Assembly (NCBI GenBank): GCA_039028695.1
Contig: JBCCHN010000133.1
Span: 1 to 14,608 of the forward strand
DNA: 14,608 nucleotides
From: JANQKX01 sp039028695
GTDB taxonomy: Bacteria; Pseudomonadota; Alphaproteobacteria; Kiloniellales; Kiloniellaceae
Reading direction: 5' to 3'
The position numbers and the translations under genes were made by a program. Shown here in pieces: positions 13,051 to 14,608 of this stretch (positions are counted from its first letter, which is position 1; every line of letters begins with the position of its first letter). The notes beneath the pieces are model-generated. The model was not told the DNA's origin and did not search any database. It was given only the letters and a program-made list of their open reading frames with translations.

Positions 13051-14608
13051 TCAATGATCCGCGTCCAACTGGTCGGCCGCCCATTTCTTTAAGATGACCC
13101 GATCCACCTTGCCCGTTGCGTTTAGGGGCATCTCTTCCAAGACCTTTATGACCTCCGGGGCTTTGTAGCCCACCCGCTCGCGGGCAAAGCGCACCACCTC
13201 CTGGCGCGAGGGGGCACTCTCACCCGGCTTGAGAACGTCAGGCGAAAAGGTGATATAGGCCCACACGTTTTCCCCATGGACCAGGTCGTGAACACCGACC
13301 ACACCGGCAGACTCCACCGCCGGATGGGCGAGCAGGGCTTCTTCCACTTCCTGCGGACAGATATTGGAGCCGTCATGGATGATGATCTGTTTTTTGCGCC
13401 CTTGGAACCAAAAGTAGCCTTGCTCATCGGCCTGCATTACATCGCCCGTGTCGAGCCAACCATCCACGATGGTCTCGGCCGTGGCATCGGGCCGGTTCCA
13501 ATAGCCGATCATATTGGACTTAGCCCGGATCCACATGCGACCCGGCTCTCCCACGGATAGTTCGTTGCCCTCCTCGTCGCGGAGTGAGGCCTCGTAACCC
13601 GGGCCCAACTGACCCACCGAGCCCAGCTTGTTCAGGCCCGCCGGCGGATTGACCGTGGCAATGCCGATCTCGCTCATGCCCCAGATCTCATCGACGGGAA
13701 AGCCCGCCAGAGCGGTGAACTCCCGCTCTAGTTCGGCCGGCACTTTGTCGCCGCCGGACGTGCAAAGGCGGACCGAAGAAAAATCCTCGCTCTGGGCGTT
13801 GTGGTCATGCATCAAGGCGATTAAGGCCGCCGGCAGCATCCAAAGCAGTGTCGGTTTTTGCTCCCGCAACAGGGGCAGGATTTCGTCCCCGTCGAAGGTG
13901 CGGGGCATGACGATTTTCGCCCCCTTGGCGAGGGCCATGAAGGAATAAAAGAAGCCCCCGGCATGGGAGATCGACGAGCCGGGCAGGACCACATCCACCT
14001 CGGTCATGGCGTGGCTTTGAACGGAGCTGGCCACAACTGCGCCATAGGTGCGGCGCGTGTGGGTGACCCCTTTAGGCTTGCCGGTGCTACCCGAGGTGAA
14101 AAAGATGACGGCCGGATCGTCTGGCTGGGGCACGGTCAAAGTAACCTCAGGAGCCGCTGCCGCCAACAGGCCCTCCAGTGTGGGGCCTTCTTGCTTGACG
14201 TTTTCTCCCTCAGCGCTGCCGTAGCGAATTACACCAAGGGGCAGATCCGGCGTCCTTTCGCTCTTGGCCAGATCGGCCTCCCGCTCGGCATGGGCCAGCA
14301 GCACTGAAGCGCCGCTCACCTCCAGCGCATGATCGATCTCGGGCGCCATGTAGCGATAGTTCAAGGGCGTGATCACCAAACGCGCCTTCAAGCATGCCAT
14401 GTAAAAAACCAGCAAGACGTTGCGGTTCGGCATGAGGGTTGCCGCCCGGTCACCCGGTTTCAGCCCCAGCGCGATCAACTGGGCGGCCAAGCGGTCCGAG
14501 TCCCGGTCCAGCTCCCGCCAGGTCCAGCTGGTCGCCGCCGAATGCAGGGCCTCGTGATCGGGTTTGCTCGCCAATGCCCCTTGCAAAAGATCGGAAAGGT
14601 CGAATTCG
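13051..14608 (-). CDS. Acyl-CoA synthetase (AMP-forming), truncated at the right edge
   Basis: This class I adenylate-forming ligase activates a carboxylic or fatty acid with ATP and transfers it to CoA. Numbering from the TTG at 14586, motifs are: P-loop FFTSGSTGKPKGVTHT (162-177), WGMSEIG (302-308), WLDTGDV (377-383), the hinge GRKKQIIIHDGSNICPQEVE (396-415), and LNATGKVDR (488-496) with catalytic Lys 493. The frame stays open from 14586 to the edge, and the added residues (EFDLSDL) continue the normal N-terminus. The true start therefore lies just outside the window and TTG is not the start. More than 510 residues are present, so almost the whole enzyme is seen. Chain-length or substrate specificity cannot be read. 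A TetR remnant follows 12 bp downstream; TetR regulators commonly control acyl-CoA metabolism genes. Confidence 0.9.
   Translation of the reverse strand, partial: EFDLSDLLQGALASKPDHEALHSAATSWTWRELDRDSDRLAAQLIALGLKPGDRAATLMPNRNVLLVFYMACLKARLVITPLNYRYMAPEIDHALEVSGASVLLAHAEREADLAKSERTPDLPLGVIRYGSAEGENVKQEGPTLEGLLAAAAPEVTLTVPQPDDPAVIFFTSGSTGKPKGVTHTRRTYGAVVASSVQSHAMTEVDVVLPGSSISHAGGFFYSFMALAKGAKIVMPRTFDGDEILPLLREQKPTLLWMLPAALIALMHDHNAQSEDFSSVRLCTSGGDKVPAELEREFTALAGFPVDEIWGMSEIGIATVNPPAGLNKLGSVGQLGPGYEASLRDEEGNELSVGEPGRMWIRAKSNMIGYWNRPDATAETIVDGWLDTGDVMQADEQGYFWFQGRKKQIIIHDGSNICPQEVEEALLAHPAVESAGVVGVHDLVHGENVWAYITFSPDVLKPGESAPSRQEVVRFARERVGYKAPEVIKVLEEMPLNATGKVDRVILKKWAADQLDADH

Noticed and set aside
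14584..14586. TTG start for the acyl-CoA synthetase gene
   Set aside because: The frame is open to the window edge and the extra residues look like a normal N-terminus, so the gene is simply cut off.

Overview
The window is a GC-rich, gene-dense stretch of chromosome-like bacterial DNA. The most likely source is an alphaproteobacterium, possibly of the Rhodospirillales type. This rests on overall protein style, the DUF47 (OrfA)-Pit gene pair with a Pho-box-like repeat, a GcvA-type LysR regulator and a small crystallin-J1-type protein; no single feature proves it. I see no rRNA, tRNA, CRISPR array, insertion sequence or phage gene.

Layout, left to right. Positions 112-2843 (minus) carry a DUF898/YjgN-type membrane protein followed by an M48 zinc metallopeptidase with a membrane anchor, a likely two-gene operon at the cell envelope. 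Positions 3082-3813 (minus) hold a tight pair: a small crystallin-J1-type protein and an NTF2-like DUF4440 protein. A divergent GNAT acetyltransferase (3999-4481, plus) follows, with a good sigma70-like promoter. Next is an unrecognised 263-residue protein (4490-5281, minus), divergent from a phosphate module: a DUF47/PhoU-like regulator (5502-6155) and a PiT phosphate permease (6235-7716) with a long C-terminal tail. A two-unit Pho-box-like repeat lies in the shared 220-bp promoter region.

Positions 7761-8912 (minus) encode an MFS transporter divergent from a cupin-AraC regulator (9068-9844, plus), with a strong dyad between them: a probable regulator/efflux pair. Positions 9876-11030 (minus) encode a Rieske non-heme iron oxygenase. 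Its active site has the Glu-bridged pattern of carnitine/betaine-type demethylating oxygenases. It is divergent from a LysR regulator (11189-12103, plus), and a near-perfect dyad sits directly ahead of the LysR start. A small lipoprotein (12253-12543, minus), a broken TetR gene (12667-13038, minus) and an acyl-CoA synthetase that runs off the right edge (13051 to the end, minus) complete the window.

Most of the content is ordinary accessory metabolism and transport arranged as divergent regulator/target pairs. The points most worth a second look are the Pho-box-like repeat shared by pit and the unknown gene, the orphan Glu-bridged oxygenase with its LysR partner, the operator dyads, the threefold repeat in the DUF898 protein, and the TetR remnant.
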